64,000 nucleotides of DNA from Xylanibacillus composti (GTDB taxonomy: Bacteria > Bacillota > Bacilli > Paenibacillales > K13): assembly GCF_018403685.1 (NCBI RefSeq), contig NZ_BOVK01000015.1:124001-188000 (forward strand), read 5' to 3'. The notes beneath the pieces are model-generated. The model saw nothing but the letters and a program-made list of their open reading frames with translations. It did not search any database and was not told the origin of the DNA. The position numbers and the translations under genes were made by a program. This document shows positions 51,608 to 61,444 of the stretch, piece after piece. The first letter of the stretch is position 1. The number at the start of each line of letters is the position of its first letter.

Positions 51608-53860
51608 ATGAGCAAAGAGAAACAAGGCAGACGGAATCCATGGGAAGGCTTCGCGTCCGGGAAATGGATGGAGCGCATCGATGCAGCCGACTTCATAGAG
51701 AAGAACCTGACTCCTTATTACGGGGACGAATCGTTTCTAGCCGGACCAACTGCCTCTACGAACAAGCTATGGGAGATAGTCCGTGAGCTGACACGCAGGG
51801 AACGGGAGAACGGCGGTGTTCTGAATGTAGATACCGCCACACCTTCAACCATAACTGCTTTCAAGCCCGGATATCTCGATAAGTCCTTGGAGCAAATAGT
51901 CGGACTGCAGACGGATGAACCGTTCAAGCGGGCTGTTCAGCCCTACGGCGGCATACGGATGGTGGTGGATGCCGCAGAGGCTTACGGCTTTCCCATTCCC
52001 GAGGACTTGGTCAGGCTGTTCACCGACATTCGCAAGACGCACAACCAGGGCGTATTTGACGCCTACACGGAAGAAATGCGCATAGCGCGCAAAGCGGGCA
52101 TTATCACGGGCTTGCCCGACGCTTACGGGCGCGGCCGCATCATTGGCGACTACAGACGGGTGGCGCTCTATGGCATAGATCGGCTGATTGAAGCGAAGCT
52201 TCAGGACTTGCAGCAGCTCGAGAGCGGAGCGATGACAGAGGCGCTTATTCGTTTGCGAGAAGAGCACAGCGAGCAAATTCGCGCGCTGCGGGAATTGAAG
52301 GAGATGGCATTAGGGTACGGCTACGATCTGTCCGGACCGGCGACGAATGCAAAAGAGGCGATTCAGTGGCTGTACTTTGCTTACTTGGGTGCGATCAAGG
52401 AACAGAATGGCGCGGCCATGAGTCTGGGCAGAGTGTCCAGCTTCCTGGACATCTATATCGAGCGGGACAGGAAGGAAGGCGTGCTGACTGAGGAGCAGGC
52501 GCAGGAACTGATAGATCATTTCGTTATGAAGCTGCGCATTGTGAAGTTTCTGCGGACGCCAGAATACAACGACCTGTTCAGCGGCGATCCTACTTGGGTG
52601 ACCGAATCGATTGGCGGAATGGGCCTGAATGGGGTCACGAGGGTGACCCGCAGCTCCTTTCGGTTTCTTCACACCTTGTATAACTTGGGACCTGCTCCGG
52701 AACCTAACCTGACGGTGCTGTGGTCCACCGCTTTGCCCGAAAAATTCAAACAGTACTGCGCCAAGGTTTCGATTGAAACAAGTGCCATCCAATATGAAAA
52801 TGATGATCTGATGCGGCCATATTATGGCGATGATTACGGCATTGCCTGCTGTGTGTCGGCGATGCGGATCGGCAAGCAAATGCAGTTTTTTGGCGCAAGG
52901 GCCAATTTGGCCAAAGCGCTGCTGTATGCGATTAATGGCGGCGTGGACGAGAAGCTTGGCACACAGGCAGGGCCTGCTTACAAGCCCATACAGGCCGACG
53001 TGCTCGATTACGACGAAGTGATGGAAAGCTATGACCGGATGCTGGAATGGCTGGCGCAGCTGTATATCAACACATTGAATATCATTCACTATATGCATGA
53101 CAAGTACTGCTATGAGCGCTTGGAGATGGCGCTTCATGATCGGGAGGTGTTCCGCACGATGGCATGCGGCATTGCCGGCCTGTCTGTTGTCGCGGATTCC
53201 TTAAGCGCGATCAAGCATGCGTTGGTCAGACCGATACGCAATGAACAGGGAATTGCTGTCGATTTCGAGATTGAAGGGGAATATCCGCAATATGGCAATA
53301 ACGATCCGCGCGTCGATCGGATTGCAACCGAGCTAGTCGAGCGGTTTATGCGCAAATTGCAGAAGCACCCGACTTATCGGGAAGCGACAGCAACGATGTC
53401 CGTCCTGACCATTACGTCGAATGTGGTGTATGGCCAAAAAACAGGTTCTACGCCGGATGGCCGGAAAGCTGGCGAGCCGTTCGCCCCTGGCGCCAACCCG
53501 ATGCATGGGCGGGACCGCAAGGGGGCGCTTGCTTCGTTGAATTCTGTGGCGAAGCTGCCGTACGAATATAGCTTGGACGGCATCTCCAACACATTTTCCA
53601 TTGTGCCCAAGGCGCTTGGCAAGGAGCCGCAAGCGCGCATTCGCAATTTGACAGCGCTGCTGGATGGCTATATGTCCCGGAACGCGCATCATCTTAACGT
53701 CAACGTCTTCGACCGCGAGCAGCTGATCGATGCGATGGAGCATCCGGAGAACTATCCGCAGCTGACGATACGCGTTTCCGGTTATGCCGTCAACTTTATC
53801 AAGCTGACACGGGAACAGCAGCTCGATGTGATCCATCGCACGTTCCACGGCATGATGTAA
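51608..53860 (+). CDS. pflB: Formate C-acetyltransferase (pyruvate formate-lyase)
   Basis: 750 residues. Adjacent catalytic cysteines [10 protein letters not shown] (C414-C415) and the C-terminal glycyl-radical motif RVSGYAVNF (G725). Splits pyruvate with CoA into acetyl-CoA and formate. Start at ATG 51608 follows GAGGAG by 13 nt; a GTG at 51596 and ATG at 51578 are in frame. It follows adhE by 64 bp. Confidence 0.95.
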   Translation: MSKEKQGRRNPWEGFASGKWMERIDAADFIEKNLTPYYGDESFLAGPTASTNKLWEIVRELTRRERENGGVLNVDTATPSTITAFKPGYLDKSLEQIVGLQTDEPFKRAVQPYGGIRMVVDAAEAYGFPIPEDLVRLFTDIRKTHNQGVFDAYTEEMRIARKAGIITGLPDAYGRGRIIGDYRRVALYGIDRLIEAKLQDLQQLESGAMTEALIRLREEHSEQIRALRELKEMALGYGYDLSGPATNAKEAIQWLYFAYLGAIKEQNGAAMSLGRVSSFLDIYIERDRKEGVLTEEQAQELIDHFVMKLRIVKFLRTPEYNDLFSGDPTWVTESIGGMGLNGVTRVTRSSFRFLHTLYNLGPAPEPNLTVLWSTALPEKFKQYCAKVSIETSAIQYENDDLMRPYYGDDYGIACCVSAMRIGKQMQFFGARANLAKALLYAINGGVDEKLGTQAGPAYKPIQADVLDYDEVMESYDRMLEWLAQLYINTLNIIHYMHDKYCYERLEMALHDREVFRTMACGIAGLSVVADSLSAIKHALVRPIRNEQGIAVDFEIEGEYPQYGNNDPRVDRIATELVERFMRKLQKHPTYREATATMSVLTITSNVVYGQKTGSTPDGRKAGEPFAPGANPMHGRDRKGALASLNSVAKLPYEYSLDGISNTFSIVPKALGKEPQARIRNLTALLDGYMSRNAHHLNVNVFDREQLIDAMEHPENYPQLTIRVSGYAVNFIKLTREQQLDVIHRTFHGMM

Positions 53861-53990
53861 GCTGCGGCGAGAGAAAGCCTGGCTGCTTGCTTGACGAGGG
53901 CGTGCCAGCCTACCTGGACGAATCATGCTGATATGCCTCAGGCCTTTCGATAGAGAACGTAACGGAAATTCAATGAAAGCGGGTGACAGC

Positions 53991-54758
53991 ATGATCGGAC
54001 ATATTCATTCGATGGAGACCTTCGGAACAGTAGATGGACCAGGCATTCGCTTCGTCCTGTTCATGCAAGGCTGTGCGCTGCAATGCAGGTATTGCCACAA
54101 CCCGGATACGTGGAGCAAGACGGGCGGGCAAAGCATGACCGTGCAGGAGGTGCTGGCGGAGATAGAGCCGTATCTAGCTTACTACAAGTTATCGGGGGGA
54201 GGACTGACTGTAAGCGGGGGCGAGCCAACCTTGCAGGCTGCCTTTGTAGCCGAGCTGTTCAGGCAGGCGAAGGAGCGCTGGGATTTGCACACGGCCCTCG
54301 ATACGTCGGGCTACTGCGAGCCGGAGCTTGCACGAGACCTGCTGGCGCATACTGATTTGGTGCTGCTGGATGTGAAGCAGATGGATCGGGAGAAGCATCG
54401 GCAGTTGACGAGCCAGTCGCATGATCGGATTTTCCGCTTCGCTCAGGAGCTGAAAGCGAGCAGGAAGTCGGTTTGGATCAGACACGTGCTAGTGCCTGGC
54501 TGGACCGACGAGGAACAGCATTTGCGATTGCTCGGGCAATTTATAGAGAGAATGGAGATCGTGGAAAAGGTAGAAGTGCTCCCCTATCATCGCATGGGCG
54601 TATATAAATGGAAGCAGCTTGGATTGCCATATACTTTGGAAGACGTGGAGCCCCCCGCGGAGGAGGACATAGAGCGAGCTTGCCGGTTCATTTCCCGGGG
54701 GAGGGATGAAGCGGGCGATCCGCAGGACCCAAAATGCCGGAAGAACAAGTGCGAATGA
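53991..54758 (+). CDS. pflA: Pyruvate formate-lyase activating enzyme
   Basis: 255 residues, radical SAM: ETFGTVDGPGIRFVLFMQGC, then CALQCRYCH (C-x3-C-x2-C) and SGGEP. Makes the glycyl radical in PflB. ATG 53991 matches the family N terminus; the frame is open back to 53925. Follows pflB by 130 bp. Confidence 0.95.
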   Translation: MIGHIHSMETFGTVDGPGIRFVLFMQGCALQCRYCHNPDTWSKTGGQSMTVQEVLAEIEPYLAYYKLSGGGLTVSGGEPTLQAAFVAELFRQAKERWDLHTALDTSGYCEPELARDLLAHTDLVLLDVKQMDREKHRQLTSQSHDRIFRFAQELKASRKSVWIRHVLVPGWTDEEQHLRLLGQFIERMEIVEKVEVLPYHRMGVYKWKQLGLPYTLEDVEPPAEEDIERACRFISRGRDEAGDPQDPKCRKNKCE

Positions 54759-54762
54759 AAAG

Positions 54763-54806
54763 AAGCCCGCATTCTGTCCAGTCATAGGACAGGAATGCGG
54801 GCTTTC
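54763..54806. terminator. Bidirectional terminator after pflA
   Basis: AAGCCCGCATTC-TGTCC / GGACA-GGAATGCGGGCTT, 7-nt loop. Confidence 0.85.
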
Positions 54807-54825
54807 ATATCGAGCTCGAACTCGG

Positions 54826-55929
54826 TTAGCCCGGCCGCTGTACATATTTGCGGGCTGCTTGCTGGATCAGATACACAGCGTAGCCGATCGGGTTGGCATA
54901 GGTGGATCGCCAGGCATCCGGCAATCCTGCCTTATCAAAGCTGTAACGAAGATCCCGATTGTTGCATTCAATAAATACAGGAAAACCTTGGCTGGTAATG
55001 CCGACATCAAGCCCGATATCCGCCAGGTTGGGCAAGTGCTTATCCAATTGTTCGGCAACGCTAAGGGAGAAGGCTTGCAGATCCTGCTCCACCTGATTGG
55101 TGTTCAGATGCGGGAGTGCCTGCAGGACATGTTCAAGCTGATAAACGGCCCCTCCTTGGGCAACGTTGGTCACGAATTTTCCTTTGGCTGCTACTTTCAC
55201 CGCCATGCCGGTCACCTGCCATTCGCCGGTTTCATCCTTTTGTACGGATACGCGAATGTCGAACGGCTTGTCGTCATAATGGGCGAGCGGCAGACACTGC
55301 TGAACAACATAGGGCCGCGAACGGATGAGCTTGAGCAGGCTTGGCGGCAGTTTCTTGCGGAAGCGGATGCGCCGTCTGGCCCGTCCATTGCCGGCGGAAG
55401 CCGGTTGAAACAGCCAAGCGCTCCCGCTCTTCTTGAGCTTGTAAATCCCTTTGCCTATACTGCTGCTGTCCGGCTTGAGAATAATTTCATCATAGTGCTT
55501 CATCCACTGGCGAAGCGTGGCGCGCGTTGCCCTCTTCGTTCCCGGAAGATGGGGACGCAAGGCGTCATTCTCCATCAGCAAATCATGAATATAGACTTTT
55601 CCGTAGCGGTTTCCCCCGTTAAACACCACGCAGAGCTCGGACAGTTTGTTCAGCTTTAATTTGGACGCCTGCTTAAAGTACAAGGTGCGATTATGAATCA
55701 CGAACGGCAATGGGATTCGTTTTCGCTCGTATCCTTGCGGTCCGGGAAGGCAGGCTGTCGCCTCCAGACGGTCCAGCGATATATCAGCGAGTCGCATGAA
55801 ACAGAGCTGTACGCCGGAGCGTGCGGCCGCTTCCACATAGAAATCAAGTCTTTCCCGGTCCTTCTCCCCATTCCACATTTTACGATATACGCGATTGCTG
55901 ATTAAAACTCCTACTCGAGGTTGCTCCAT
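54826..55929 (-). CDS. YheC/YheD-family spore-associated ATP-grasp protein
   Basis: 367 residues. Conserved YheC/D segments are VGVLISNRVYRKM at the N terminus, IHNRTLYF, ILKPDSSSIGKGIYKL (ATP-grasp lysine), FDIRVSVQKDETGEWQVTGMAVK and FIECNNRDLRYSF. Bacillus homologues are spore-coat-associated. The ligase reaction is unknown. AAGGAGGTGGAG precedes ATG 55929. Divergent from the glycosyltransferase operon. Confidence 0.85.
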   Translation of the reverse strand: MEQPRVGVLISNRVYRKMWNGEKDRERLDFYVEAAARSGVQLCFMRLADISLDRLEATACLPGPQGYERKRIPLPFVIHNRTLYFKQASKLKLNKLSELCVVFNGGNRYGKVYIHDLLMENDALRPHLPGTKRATRATLRQWMKHYDEIILKPDSSSIGKGIYKLKKSGSAWLFQPASAGNGRARRRIRFRKKLPPSLLKLIRSRPYVVQQCLPLAHYDDKPFDIRVSVQKDETGEWQVTGMAVKVAAKGKFVTNVAQGGAVYQLEHVLQALPHLNTNQVEQDLQAFSLSVAEQLDKHLPNLADIGLDVGITSQGFPVFIECNNRDLRYSFDKAGLPDAWRSTYANPIGYAVYLIQQAARKYVQRPG

Positions 55930-56171
55930 ACTCCACCTCCTTGATCAGTTCCCATCATCCCTGCTGTGCTTGTTGCGCTGCTTGCACCGCTTCGTCCATC
56001 TTGGTTTCTTAAAAATAGTATGTACAGGGAGAACAAACGGATTGGACAAATAGCCGAGCAGGTGCGGGAATTAGGTTCTCGCCGCAGGGCATATGCCCTC
56101 CCGGCGTACGGGGATCTGTATATGATAATAGGAAGTACCCGGACGTTCATCCGGGCAGGGGGTGAACAACG

Positions 56172-57323
56172 ATGAGACGTTCCTACATGTGGATCGCGCC
56201 CGGAAGCTTCCCTGTACCATCTGCAGGGAGCAGCTCAGTCGAGAGAGCTGTGCATGAAATTGCGTCCCATTTGGAAGTCAGCGGCCGCAAATGCGTAGTG
56301 TCACGCCGATTCCCTGGTCAGGCCGGAAAGAAAGAGGTCCAAGGCGTCGAACATATTCGACTGCGCGCCAGACCGGGAGCTGCCTACTGCCGCAAGGCGG
56401 CGGCTGCAGCATGCCAATGCAAGCCCTCTCTCCTGCAAATTGAAAATCGCCCTTCCTGGGTGCGCATGTTCAAGAAAAAGCTGAAGCACTCGCCCGTATG
56501 GCTATCGCTGCATTCAACTACCTTCATCCAGCCCGCAAAGCTGTCCGCTGCCCGGGCACAGCAAGAGCTGGCAGCGGCGGATCGCATTCTTGTAAACAGC
56601 CGCTATTTAAAGGAACATCTTCTGTCGCAGTTTGAGCTGCCGGCCGAAAAGATCCTGGTTAATCACTTGGGCGTGGACGCCGGCCAATTCGTGCCCAGAC
56701 ATTCTGCGCGAGGACAAAAGCTGCGCGAGGAGCTGCTCTCTCGTCTTGGCTATCGGGATAAACAGGTCGTGCTGTTCGTCGGCAGACTGCGCGAGCAGAA
56801 GGGCGTGCATCTTCTGCTGGAAGCCGTTCCGAAAATAATCGAGCACTGTCCGGATATCGTGGTGGCTATAGTAGGGAGCCCCTATTACAACAAGTACAGC
56901 CTCACACCCTATGTGGCGAATCTTCACCGGCTCGGCAACCGCTATCCGCATGCAGTGCGGTTTGTGCCTTTCGTCCATCATCATCAACTGCCGCGCTGGT
57001 ATGCTGCGGCTGATGTGTGCGTCGTTCCTTCCACCCATGATGAAGCGTTTGGCTTAGTGAATGTGGAGGCCATGGCTGCAGGAGTTCCGGTCGTAGCTGC
57101 CGCTTCGGGAGGAATCTCGGAAGTGGTGCTCGACGGCCAAACGGGTTTTCTTCTTCCGCCGGAACAGCTGAAGCACAATCTAGCGGATGCCATTGTCCGC
57201 TTGCTCAAGGATCAGCCGCTGGCGGCGGCTTTGGGAGAAGGGGGAAGGCGACGGGTTGCGGAGCACTTCACATGGGAAGCATCTGCCCGAAGGCTGCAGG
57301 AGCTTTACCGCAGTTGTCTGTAG
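56172..57323 (+). CDS. GT4 glycosyltransferase, CotSA-like
   Basis: 383 residues, GT-B fold: PSAGSSSVERAVHEIASHL, FVGRLREQKGVHLLLEAV and the E-x7-E site HDEAFGLVNVEAMAAGVPVV. It resembles CotSA of the B. subtilis spore coat and related GT4 enzymes. GGGGGTG lies 7 nt before the ATG. First gene of an operon with two GT2 genes; next to YheC/D. A spore-surface role is inferred. Confidence 0.82.
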   Translation: MRRSYMWIAPGSFPVPSAGSSSVERAVHEIASHLEVSGRKCVVSRRFPGQAGKKEVQGVEHIRLRARPGAAYCRKAAAAACQCKPSLLQIENRPSWVRMFKKKLKHSPVWLSLHSTTFIQPAKLSAARAQQELAAADRILVNSRYLKEHLLSQFELPAEKILVNHLGVDAGQFVPRHSARGQKLREELLSRLGYRDKQVVLFVGRLREQKGVHLLLEAVPKIIEHCPDIVVAIVGSPYYNKYSLTPYVANLHRLGNRYPHAVRFVPFVHHHQLPRWYAAADVCVVPSTHDEAFGLVNVEAMAAGVPVVAAASGGISEVVLDGQTGFLLPPEQLKHNLADAIVRLLKDQPLAAALGEGGRRRVAEHFTWEASARRLQELYRSCL

Positions 57324-57418
57324 CCGCATGCGCGAACATGCCGCACCGCTCCCGGTACAAGCGCCGTGTCCGCATTGGCGTGCGCACATACAATATGCCG
57401 AGGAGGTGGGGATCTGTC

Positions 57419-58183
57419 GTGAAGGCAAAGAAGTTGATTCACAATGCTAACCGCCCCAAAGTATCTGTCATTATACCAGTCATGAATGAACGCAAAACAA
57501 TACGTCGGGTCATGGCGAGGGCAGCCAAGATTCATCCTCAAGTCGAGATTATTGTAGTAGCGAACGGATCGACCGACGGTACGGCGCGCATTGCCCGCGC
57601 GGCGGGCGCTCGTGTGCTGGTCTATCCCAAGCCTCTCGGGCATGATGTGGGCCGAAGCATTGGAGCGAAGGCCGCCAAAGGAGACATTTTATTATTCCTG
57701 GATGGGGATATACCGATAGCCTCGGCAGACTTGATACCCTTTATCAAGGCTGTGGAGGATGGCGTAGATGTGGCGCTGAACCGTTATGCCGGACCTGTTC
57801 ATCGCACGCAAGTGCATTCGGTCATACTGGCGAAGCATGCGCTGAATATCGCTATGGGCCGATCGGATCTGCGGGGGGTTTCCATGACAACGGTTCCGCA
57901 TGCCTTAAGCCGCAGCGCACTGCGGACAATTGGAGCCGATATCTTGTCGGTCCCCCCATGCGCCCAAGTGCGCGCCGTTGCGAACGGATTGAAGGTGGAG
58001 GCGGTTCATCATGTGAATGTCGGTTCCACCAACCCGCGCAAGCGCAAGCGAGTGAATGGCAAAGATCCGCTGGAATTTTTGATATTGGGGGACCATGCCG
58101 AAGCCATCCACAAATTGCTGACGATGAAAGGACCCCGGGCGAATCGGATCGACAAGATTCGAAGACGGGAGTGGTTAGTGTGA
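57419..58183 (+). CDS. GT2 glycosyltransferase
   Basis: 254 residues, GT-A fold: VSVIIPVMNERKTIRRVM at the N terminus, VANGSTDGT, LGHDVGRSIGAKAAKGD, DxD as FLDGD. The C-terminal RKRKR tail is basic. It is paralogous to the next gene (shared GHDVGR and the VPHALSR/VPHVMTR region). GTG 57419 follows GGTGGGG. Nucleotide-sugar donor unknown. Confidence 0.85.
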   Translation: MKAKKLIHNANRPKVSVIIPVMNERKTIRRVMARAAKIHPQVEIIVVANGSTDGTARIARAAGARVLVYPKPLGHDVGRSIGAKAAKGDILLFLDGDIPIASADLIPFIKAVEDGVDVALNRYAGPVHRTQVHSVILAKHALNIAMGRSDLRGVSMTTVPHALSRSALRTIGADILSVPPCAQVRAVANGLKVEAVHHVNVGSTNPRKRKRVNGKDPLEFLILGDHAEAIHKLLTMKGPRANRIDKIRRREWLV

Positions 58184-59361
58184 AGAGCGACAAGCGAAAA
58201 AGACGAAAAAAAGGACACATACAGGCAGCGCATCCCGGCCGGCGCCGGAAAAGACGCGCAAGAAGGCTGGCGAACAGGCAGCTTGTTCGGAGGAAAAGAC
58301 GCATTGGGCGAAGCAGAGGCCGCCGGGACCTTCGGAGCAAAGGACGAATCGCCGTCGTCTATTCGGACGCAAGCGAGCAGGAAAAGCGCCCGGAGGCGGA
58401 TGCGCATTTGCTTCAGCTGGCCGCAACGGCGGGGGCTGAAGCAGAGGCCGCCATTCGCGGTTCAGGCGAGACAGTCGACAAGGCCCGGCTGCAGCAGAGA
58501 TGGTCGGAATGGCTCGGGCAGGTTGTGCCGGGTCAAGTCCATCCGGCTGTGTATGAGTCGTTGATGCGCGCCTTTGTCGGGGGCGCGCATGCGGGGAATC
58601 CGGAGCCGCCTGATTGGCTGCTGCTGCCAGAGTCTCGCCCGGCCAGCTGCATCTTGACCGCGATGAATGAGGAAAGGACAATCGGCAGCGTGCTGGAGCA
58701 GCTTGTCCGTATGCCGCTTCAAGAGATCATTGTTGTCGTGAACGGCTCGGCGGATCGCACAAGGGATATTGCGGAAACGTTCGAAGGCGTCAAGGTGCTG
58801 CATTATGAGAAGGCGCTGGGGCATGATGTCGGCAGAACATTGGGTGCCAAAGAGGCGCAAGGGGATTTGCTGCTCTTTATGGATGCGGATTTCGCTGTAC
58901 CCGGTGAATTGCTGCTGCCGTTTTTTCTGGAGATTCGCAACGGGGCGGACATTGTGTTGAATGATATTTCTCCGTTCGTTGATCGTTTCGATCGCAGGGA
59001 TGAGGTGACCATTATGAAGGAATTTCTCAATCGCGTCCTGGACCGAAACGACCTGTCGGTCAATTCCCTGACAGCGGTGCCGCATGTGATGACCCGACAG
59101 GCAGCATGGAGGATCGGGCTGGAGAAGCTGGCTGTTCCGCCGCTCGCGCAGGTGCTTGCTCTCGAAGCGGGGCTGCGCGTCGGGAAGGGCGGGCATGTCA
59201 ATGTAGTCAAGCAAAATCGGCTTCGCACAAGCAATACCGGTGCGAAAAATCCGGTGGCGGAGATGATTATCGGCGATCATATGGAAGCGCTCAGCCAGTT
59301 GATCAAGCTGAAGGGACCGAGGCTGGCTTATGCCGATACGGTACGCCAAAGGCGAAGATGA
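58180..59361 (+). CDS. GT2 glycosyltransferase with a very basic N terminus
   Basis: 393 residues. The first 55 or so residues are extraordinarily rich in K and R (KRKRRKKG, RRRKRRARR, RRKRRIGRSRGRR). Residues from about 150 form a GT2 domain (SCILTAMNEERTIGSVLEQL, VNGSADRTR, LGHDVGRTLGAK, FMDADF), a paralogue of the previous gene. The basic tail may bind a polyanion or DNA. GTG 58180 overlaps the previous stop by 4 bp (GTGA). Confidence 0.8.
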   Translation: MKSDKRKRRKKGHIQAAHPGRRRKRRARRLANRQLVRRKRRIGRSRGRRDLRSKGRIAVVYSDASEQEKRPEADAHLLQLAATAGAEAEAAIRGSGETVDKARLQQRWSEWLGQVVPGQVHPAVYESLMRAFVGGAHAGNPEPPDWLLLPESRPASCILTAMNEERTIGSVLEQLVRMPLQEIIVVVNGSADRTRDIAETFEGVKVLHYEKALGHDVGRTLGAKEAQGDLLLFMDADFAVPGELLLPFFLEIRNGADIVLNDISPFVDRFDRRDEVTIMKEFLNRVLDRNDLSVNSLTAVPHVMTRQAAWRIGLEKLAVPPLAQVLALEAGLRVGKGGHVNVVKQNRLRTSNTGAKNPVAEMIIGDHMEALSQLIKLKGPRLAYADTVRQRRR

Positions 59362-59373
59362 CGGGGGGATAGC

Positions 59374-60423
59374 ATGAAATCGCAAAAGAAAGGCAGGCAT
59401 TTGCAGCTGAAGCGGCGTAAGGGGGTTGCAGCGCGCCTTGCCAGACAGAATAGCATGAGCTTTAATCAGGGCTTTGACGGCGGTTATTTGAAAGGATTTC
59501 AGACAGGATACGACTCCGGCTACGATGACGGCTACAACCAGGCGCACGGCAGGGGCTACGGGGAAGGCTATCAAGATGGCCTGAAAGCGACCGATACGTA
59601 TCAGCTCGGACTTGCCGCCGGCAAGGATGAAGGCGTATATGAGGCTGCCGAATCCTGGGTGGAGAAGCTGCTGCCTCCGAATACGATGCTGGCTGACGTG
59701 CCGATGGAAAAGCTGATAGAGGCAGGCTTGGGGCAATACAAGGATTCGCTCTATTCTGTAACACCGCCGGCGCAAATCGGCGAACAGCTGCTGCAGGCGG
59801 TTCAGTCCGCCACTCCTTACGGGCTGATCCGGTTGGGAGATGGCGAACTGTTAACGATGGCGCAGGAAACCGCGATGTCCGACAGCGAGATACGAAGGCT
59901 GGGCTTCTTCCTGCCGTATGCGGGAGTTGAGATTCCCGACCGCGGCGCTCGCGACCTTCTTCTTGCCGGTATCCGCAAAGCCGACGCGATCGGCATTCCG
60001 TTGTCGCGCAAGCGGGCTTTTCAACCGCTTTTCCTTCAAGTGCTGCGCGCCCACGGCATGGATTATCGGTCGCTGCCGCTGACCCACTCGCTGGTGAACT
60101 ACGAGCTTTATCGCCAAGGCTACATCAACCGGCTGCTTGAAGCAGGGCGCGTGCTGGTCGTCGGAAACCTGGCCCATGATGTGGCCGAGAAGCTGCGCAG
60201 CAACGGCAACCGGGTCAGTGGAGCCGTACACCCTGTTCGCGGCATGGCGGATGTGCCGCGCGTGCTGGCAGACGTGGAAAAGCACTCCTTCGACTTTGCC
60301 CTTGTTTCCGCCGGAATCGCCGCAGTGCCCATTGTATCGCATATTCGTTCTGTCATGGGCAAGGTGGCCATTGATTTCGGCCATATGGCCGACCGCTATA
60401 CGAAAGGAGGGGAAGGCTTTTGA
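59374..60423 (+). CDS. GT-D-fold glycosyltransferase with a GX3 repeat
   Basis: 349 residues. A basic start (MKSQKKGRHLQLKRRKG) is followed at about residues 30-70 by ten tetrads of the pattern x-x-G-Y/F, such as DGGY, QTGY, DSGY, DDGY, GRGY, GEGY. The second half is a GT-D-type domain with the RLGDGE motif, VVGNLAHDVAEKL and VSAGIAAVPIV. The GX3 repeat recalls the deca-GX3 motif of Yae1. Neither partner nor sugar is known. CGGGGGG precedes the ATG. Confidence 0.78.
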   Translation: MKSQKKGRHLQLKRRKGVAARLARQNSMSFNQGFDGGYLKGFQTGYDSGYDDGYNQAHGRGYGEGYQDGLKATDTYQLGLAAGKDEGVYEAAESWVEKLLPPNTMLADVPMEKLIEAGLGQYKDSLYSVTPPAQIGEQLLQAVQSATPYGLIRLGDGELLTMAQETAMSDSEIRRLGFFLPYAGVEIPDRGARDLLLAGIRKADAIGIPLSRKRAFQPLFLQVLRAHGMDYRSLPLTHSLVNYELYRQGYINRLLEAGRVLVVGNLAHDVAEKLRSNGNRVSGAVHPVRGMADVPRVLADVEKHSFDFALVSAGIAAVPIVSHIRSVMGKVAIDFGHMADRYTKGGEGF

Positions 60424-60716
60424 ATGAGAATGAACTGCGGCTGCTCGAGCAGCTGGCCAACGCGCATGACCAGTTGGCCAGATTGCTGGAAGCGGAGAAG
60501 ACCGTAGCGGCTCACATGGCCGCTCAGACCAATGGTTTGCCTAACCATCGCGGTGCGGCGGTCGGCGCCGAGAGGGCATATAAGCATGCAGGGCGGATTC
60601 AGGAGAATGTCATTGCATATTTGAATGGCATAGCCGGCGTATTGGAAGTGCTGGCTGAGCATACCGGATTAGTGCTTAGGGAGGAAGAGGAAGATGAGGA
60701 CGAAGACGAAGAATAA
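60420..60716 (+). CDS. Small helical protein with acidic tail, 98 aa
   Basis: TTG start overlaps the GT-D stop by 4 bp (TTGA), with GGAGGGG upstream. Predominantly helical, heptad-like (LRLLEQLANAHDQLARLLEA). The C terminus is an unbroken run of eleven E and D residues, opposite in charge to the basic tails of the neighbouring enzymes. Family unknown. Confidence 0.7.
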   Translation: MNENELRLLEQLANAHDQLARLLEAEKTVAAHMAAQTNGLPNHRGAAVGAERAYKHAGRIQENVIAYLNGIAGVLEVLAEHTGLVLREEEEDEDEDEE

Positions 60717-60733
60717 CCGGCAGGAGGGGGACC

Positions 60734-61039
60734 ATGAGAGAGGAAACGCAAAAGCAGCGGCTATTGCTGTCAACCATTCGCATGCATGAACAGCTGGCGG
60801 AAATATTGGCGCATAAAGCGCTGGAAGCGGAGAAGGCCCGCAATTGGCTGTGCGGCTGCCTGGCAGAAGGGGACCCGTTAAAACCATGCCTCGCCGTGCA
60901 CGAGCAGGTTGTAGAGATGCTGGAAGGCATTGCACGGGTGGAAAGCGGCATTGTCGGCCACTTGAAAATCTTGCTCGGGGAAGAAGAATCGGGCGGCGGC
61001 ATGGATATGTTCGGCGGGAAGGGAGAAGAACCGTCATGA
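60734..61039 (+). CDS. Small helical protein, 101 aa
   Basis: GGCAGGAGGGGG precedes the ATG. Two predicted long helices (LLLSTIRMHEQLAEILAHKALEA; HEQVVEMLEGIARVESGIVGHL), a CGC between. Similar in layout to the proteins before and after it. Family unknown. Confidence 0.7.
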   Translation: MREETQKQRLLLSTIRMHEQLAEILAHKALEAEKARNWLCGCLAEGDPLKPCLAVHEQVVEMLEGIARVESGIVGHLKILLGEEESGGGMDMFGGKGEEPS

Positions 61040-61374
61040 CTGGGCTGCATGGCGCTGACCTGGACAACAGCTTGCTGAAGAAGCGCCTGCTTGCGGCGCT
61101 CGTCCGTTCGCAGTACGCCATCGCCGATTTGCTGGATCATACCGCCGAACTTCGCCGTTCGCTGCCGTTCCCCGATGAGGAGCTGGCTATGCAGCAGCGT
61201 TCTGCGGCCTCGATGCTGGACGATTGGCTGAGGCAGGCTGCAGGAGCAGTTGTTGCCAGGAACGGTCGGGAACAGATGGATGAGTCTGAAGGGACCTCAT
61301 TTCGTCGGAGACGCCTGCGCAAACGACCGGCGTCCCCATGGTTGGCAGATGGGGTTTTTCGGGCAGGATCATGA
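61036..61374 (+). CDS. Small helical protein with basic tail, 112 aa
   Basis: ATG 61036 overlaps the previous stop by 4 bp (ATGA), with GGGAAGGGAG upstream. Helical core (LLKKRLLAALVRSQYAIADLLDHTAELR) like its two neighbours; the tail has FRRRRLRKR. Family unknown. Last gene of the operon before a terminator. Confidence 0.65.
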   Translation: MTGLHGADLDNSLLKKRLLAALVRSQYAIADLLDHTAELRRSLPFPDEELAMQQRSAASMLDDWLRQAAGAVVARNGREQMDESEGTSFRRRRLRKRPASPWLADGVFRAGS

Positions 61375-61401
61375 AACATGGGAAATGTGCAGAGCCGGTG
61401 G

Positions 61402-61444
61402 AGGGCACCCGCATAGCTGAAACAGTGCGGCGTGCTCTTTTTGG
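61402..61444 (+). terminator. Terminator after the glycosyltransferase operon
   Basis: AGGGCAC-CGCA / TGCG-GTGCTCT stem with TTTTT. The 187 bp from here to 61631 hold no gene that I can see. Confidence 0.7.

Noticed and set aside
56119-56127. TATATGATA as a mother-cell promoter -10
   Set aside because: Lacks the leading C and a -35 AC at the right spacing; not enough to claim sporulation control.
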